Assembly (NCBI GenBank): GCA_024275485.1
Contig: JAJRZA010000036.1
Coordinates: 62,001 to 126,000, forward strand
Source of the DNA: Candidatus Krumholzibacteriota bacterium
GTDB lineage: Bacteria > Krumholzibacteriota > Krumholzibacteriia > LZORAL124-64-63
Length of the DNA stretch: 64,000 nt
Reading direction: 5' to 3'
Shown here in pieces: positions 61,365-64,000 of the stretch. The position numbers and the translations under genes are program-made. The stretch's first letter is position 1. Each line of letters opens with the position of its first letter. Under the pieces are notes generated by a model. It was given only the letters and a program-made list of their open reading frames with translations, made no database searches and was not told the origin of the DNA.

Positions 61365-63897
61365 GAACTTCCGAAAACCCCTCTGAACTCAGCGGCGGCG
61401 AATAATGAAATCCCTGCACCTCATGGCAACCCATTTCCCGCAGAATATCAGCTTGTTCCTTGGTTTCCACCCCTTCGGCAATGACCTGCATCTCCAGATT
61501 GCGCGCCATGTTGATGACGGTGCCCGCAATAGCCCGATCATTGGCAACCGTGGAGATATCCTCCACAAATTCCCGCGCGATCTTGATCCGGTTGACCGGG
61601 TAGTTCTTCAAATACAACAGAGAGGAATAGCCCGTACCAAAATCATCAATAGCCAACTTCACCCCATAGCTGCTGAGGCAATTGAGGGTATGCATGGTCA
61701 CGTCCGCATCAATCATCAGCACACTTTCGGTGATCTCCAACTCCAGCCAGTGGGGCGGCAACCCTGTATCGACCAGCACTTTCTTCACCATGCCCACCAC
61801 ATCCGGTTCCAGAAACTGGCTGGCCGATAGATTGACCGCAACCCGCAATTGCTTTAGACCAGCCTGACGCCATTGCTGAACCTGCCCACAGGCCTGCTCC
61901 AGCACCCAGCGACCAATGGCGTGAATGTGTCCGGTCTCTTCAGCCAAGGGGATAAACCGGCTGGGGCTGATGCTCCCCATTGTGGGATGTTTCCATCTGA
62001 GCAAAGCCTCCACTCCCACCAAAACGCCCGTGGCCAGACAATATTGGGGCTGCCAGGCCAAACTAAATTCCTTGCGTTCGATAGCCTGCCGCAAGCCCAG
62101 TTCCATGGTCATTCGTTCCTGGGCCCGGCGGTTCATTTCAGCACTGAAGAATCGATACCGGTTGCGACCTTCGCCTTTGGCCGCGTACATGGCCATGTCG
62201 GCATGTTTCAAAAGGGTTTGCACATCAACACCATCTTCCGGATGCACGGCAATGCCAATGCTGGTGGTGGTGAAAAGCTCCTGTCCATCGAGATCGAAGC
62301 TTTTTTTCATGGCCCTTTGAATTTTACGTGCCACGGTCACGGCTTCCCGGTCACTGTCCACCGAAGGCAACAAGAGAACAAACTCGTCGCCACCGAGGCG
62401 GCAAAGAGTATCTCCTCGCCGGATGCAACCACTCAGACGCGAGGCAATGCCCTGAAGCAGAAGATCACCCTTGTCGTGACCAAAGGTGTCGTTGATGTCC
62501 TTGAAATTGTCCAGATCGCAAAAAAGCAATGCCACGTGTTTCTCGTTGCGCCGGGCGGTGGCCATGGCCCTTTCAAGTTGTTCAAGAAAGAAGGAGCGGT
62601 TGGGCAACCGGGTCAGCGTATCGTAATAGGCAAGCTGCCTGATTTCTTCTTCGGTGCGCTTGCGCAAACTGATGTCGGTGATGGATCCGATGTATCCCTC
62701 CAGGGTTTCGTCGGAATCAAAAATCGGTTCGGCCTGGCAAAACACCCAGGTGGTTTTCCCTCCGGGGCGCTGGAAACGACACTCCACCTTGAAGGCACGG
62801 CGCTCATGCACAGCCGTCAGCCAGATGTCCCTGATCGCCGGCAAGTCATCATGATGAACAGCAATATCCCAACCTTGTCCCAGCACAGCCGAGAGCATTC
62901 GGCCGGAAATTTCCCGCCACTTCTTGTTCACATGGCAGATGCGCCCCTCGTGGTCCAGTCGAAAAATCCCAACCGGCGAGGCTTCAGCCATGACCTGATA
63001 ACGACGCTCACTCTCGCGCAGGGCTTTTTCCGTCAATTTCTGCTCGGTCACATCCTGGACCGTGGAGATCATCAGATTCATATCCGGCAGGGGAATGTTG
63101 CGGATGGCGAGAATTTTCTCGGTGCCGTCGCGGCAGGTGATGCGCATGTCATCCCAATGCATTTTTTCGACGTCGCCCGTGGCAATGTCCTGCAGAATGC
63201 GCTGGCGGACCTGCTCCCGTTCCTGGGGGTTGGGATAAATACTCTGGAAGAATGTTTCCAGGTCCGTAAAATCGTTCTCGTTCCAACCACCATAGATTTC
63301 CAGAAAAAGGCGGTTGGCGTAGCCGATGTTGCCCTTGTCGATGGTGTTGATGGACAAACCCACCGGCAAGTTGTCCAGCACCCGTTCGATGAAGAGATTT
63401 CCCTTGGATAGTTCGGCTTCGATGCGCTGCTCTCGCTCGGTTTGATCGACAAAGGTGGCCAAAATACCCGAGACCCGGCTTTCCTGGTTGTAAATGGGTG
63501 AGCTGGAAAACTGGATTCTCATCAGGGAGCCGTCTTTTTTCAAACCGCGTAATTCTTCGTTGAAGATTTGGCTCCCGGAAGCCACCGAAGCAAGCGCCTG
63601 CTGAAATTTTTCCCTGAATTGTTTAGCGATGGCCGGAAAGCCGGTGCCCACAACTTCAGCAGCCTTCCAGCCCGTGGCAATTTCGGCAGCGTGATTCCAA
63701 GCCGTGACGATGCCGGTGAGATCCAGGGCGACCACGGGGCAGGGCAAAGCTTCAATGACGGGAGTGGAAACCCGACCCTTGGGAAGAGAAACATCGACTC
63801 CGGATGAGCTCGCGGCCAACTCCCGGGCAAAAGCCCCGGCCACCATACCTCGAGCCTTCTCGCCGGGGAAAATTCTATCCTGCTTATTGTCGCCCAC
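61351..63897 (-). CDS. PAS-PAS-PAS-GGDEF-EAL cyclic-di-GMP signalling protein
   Basis: About 848-residue cytoplasmic protein with no membrane helix. Three PAS domains (about residues 45-155, 165-290, 300-415: 'LTGIVTAWNHAAEIATGWKA', 'VGIFRLDHEGRICHVNKKWR') precede a GGDEF domain with an intact A-site 'CRLGGDEFVLLLPS' (near 502) and an EAL domain with 'VGVEALLRW' (near 631), 'LELEITESVLM', 'IDDFGTGYSSL', 'VIAEGVETKEQADIL', 'EVQGFHY'. The usual 'K-I-D' is 'K-I-A' (RIKIAREFVEDI). Both synthesis and breakdown are possible. GGAGG lies against ATG 63903 and 6 bases before GTG 63897, so GTG is preferred. Confidence 0.9.
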   Translation of the reverse strand: MGDNKQDRIFPGEKARGMVAGAFARELAASSSGVDVSLPKGRVSTPVIEALPCPVVALDLTGIVTAWNHAAEIATGWKAAEVVGTGFPAIAKQFREKFQQALASVASGSQIFNEELRGLKKDGSLMRIQFSSSPIYNQESRVSGILATFVDQTEREQRIEAELSKGNLFIERVLDNLPVGLSINTIDKGNIGYANRLFLEIYGGWNENDFTDLETFFQSIYPNPQEREQVRQRILQDIATGDVEKMHWDDMRITCRDGTEKILAIRNIPLPDMNLMISTVQDVTEQKLTEKALRESERRYQVMAEASPVGIFRLDHEGRICHVNKKWREISGRMLSAVLGQGWDIAVHHDDLPAIRDIWLTAVHERRAFKVECRFQRPGGKTTWVFCQAEPIFDSDETLEGYIGSITDISLRKRTEEEIRQLAYYDTLTRLPNRSFFLEQLERAMATARRNEKHVALLFCDLDNFKDINDTFGHDKGDLLLQGIASRLSGCIRRGDTLCRLGGDEFVLLLPSVDSDREAVTVARKIQRAMKKSFDLDGQELFTTTSIGIAVHPEDGVDVQTLLKHADMAMYAAKGEGRNRYRFFSAEMNRRAQERMTMELGLRQAIERKEFSLAWQPQYCLATGVLVGVEALLRWKHPTMGSISPSRFIPLAEETGHIHAIGRWVLEQACGQVQQWRQAGLKQLRVAVNLSASQFLEPDVVGMVKKVLVDTGLPPHWLELEITESVLMIDADVTMHTLNCLSSYGVKLAIDDFGTGYSSLLYLKNYPVNRIKIAREFVEDISTVANDRAIAGTVINMARNLEMQVIAEGVETKEQADILREMGCHEVQGFHYSPPLSSEGFSEVLKRK

Positions 63898-64000
63898 GCT
63901 CATCCTCCAATGAGGGTTTGCCGGCTGGCCTAATTCCCCCGAATATGAACAATCCCAAATTTTTAAATATACCCTGGAAGTTTAGGGGAAAACCCATGTA

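Overview
The window looks like chromosomal DNA of moderate-to-high GC from an uncultured Gram-negative bacterium of the FCB superphylum (Krumholzibacteriota/Eisenbacteria-like; inference). The main clues are two very large secreted proteases ending in the 'NPFNPSTTI... G.V.SG.YYYRL' FlgD-like/T9SS-like C-terminal module, a CusCBA-type envelope exporter, MacB-type permeases and a tilS-ftsH-folP-cdaA gene order. Coding density is very high, many genes overlap by 1-8 bases, and convergent genes often abut. No rRNA, CRISPR array, insertion sequence or prophage was seen.

Layout: 1-1295, tail of an unknown gene, a PepSY-type membrane protein and a small secreted OB-like protein. 1297-8466, a SthA-type flavoprotein, a gingipain-family (C25) surface protease and a beta-carbonic anhydrase. 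8558-14125, a tightly overlapping operon read leftwards: divergent ketol-acid reductoisomerase homologue, Yip1 protein, periplasmic adaptor and two MacB-type permeases, with no ATPase. 14154-19805, tRNA(CAU), tilS, ftsH, folP and cdaA. 19807-25076, a leftward signalling-like cluster: a receptor-like coiled-coil protein split by a stop codon, an unknown protein, a small HTH protein with an in-frame amber codon upstream, and a STAS/GAF/degenerate HD-GYP protein. 26184-29272, an alpha/beta-hydrolase-fold protein lacking its nucleophile, a HAD phosphatase and the tRNA-queuosine mannosyltransferase homologue. 29344-33772, a subtilisin-family surface protease with a clear promoter, then another secreted protein. 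33993-37333, an aminotransferase / CDP-alcohol phosphotransferase / cytidylyltransferase / LysE cluster that looks like a polar head-group pathway. 37582-45971, queF, a radical SAM protein, queG, an FMN oxidoreductase, an HD protein, a YgjP-type protease, a CZB protein, guaB (interrupted by TAG), hpt and udk. 46216-48299, a broken membrane-TPR gene. 48580-55596, a metal efflux operon (small His/Cys protein, CusC, CusB, CusA) with a short Rho-like gene two bases downstream. 55883-60987, nucleoside transporter, thioesterase, RNA methyltransferase, dGTPase and an outer-membrane-like protein. 61110-61364, a remnant of a surface protein. 61351-63897, a PAS-GGDEF-EAL protein.

Two themes stand out. 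Queuosine tRNA modification (queF, queG and the mannosyltransferase homologue) is spread over 12 kb. At least four otherwise well-preserved reading frames carry in-frame stops or frameshifts (near 22305, 24273, 44411 and 47598/48081). These could be sequencing errors, real pseudogenes or readthrough sites, and they deserve checking first.
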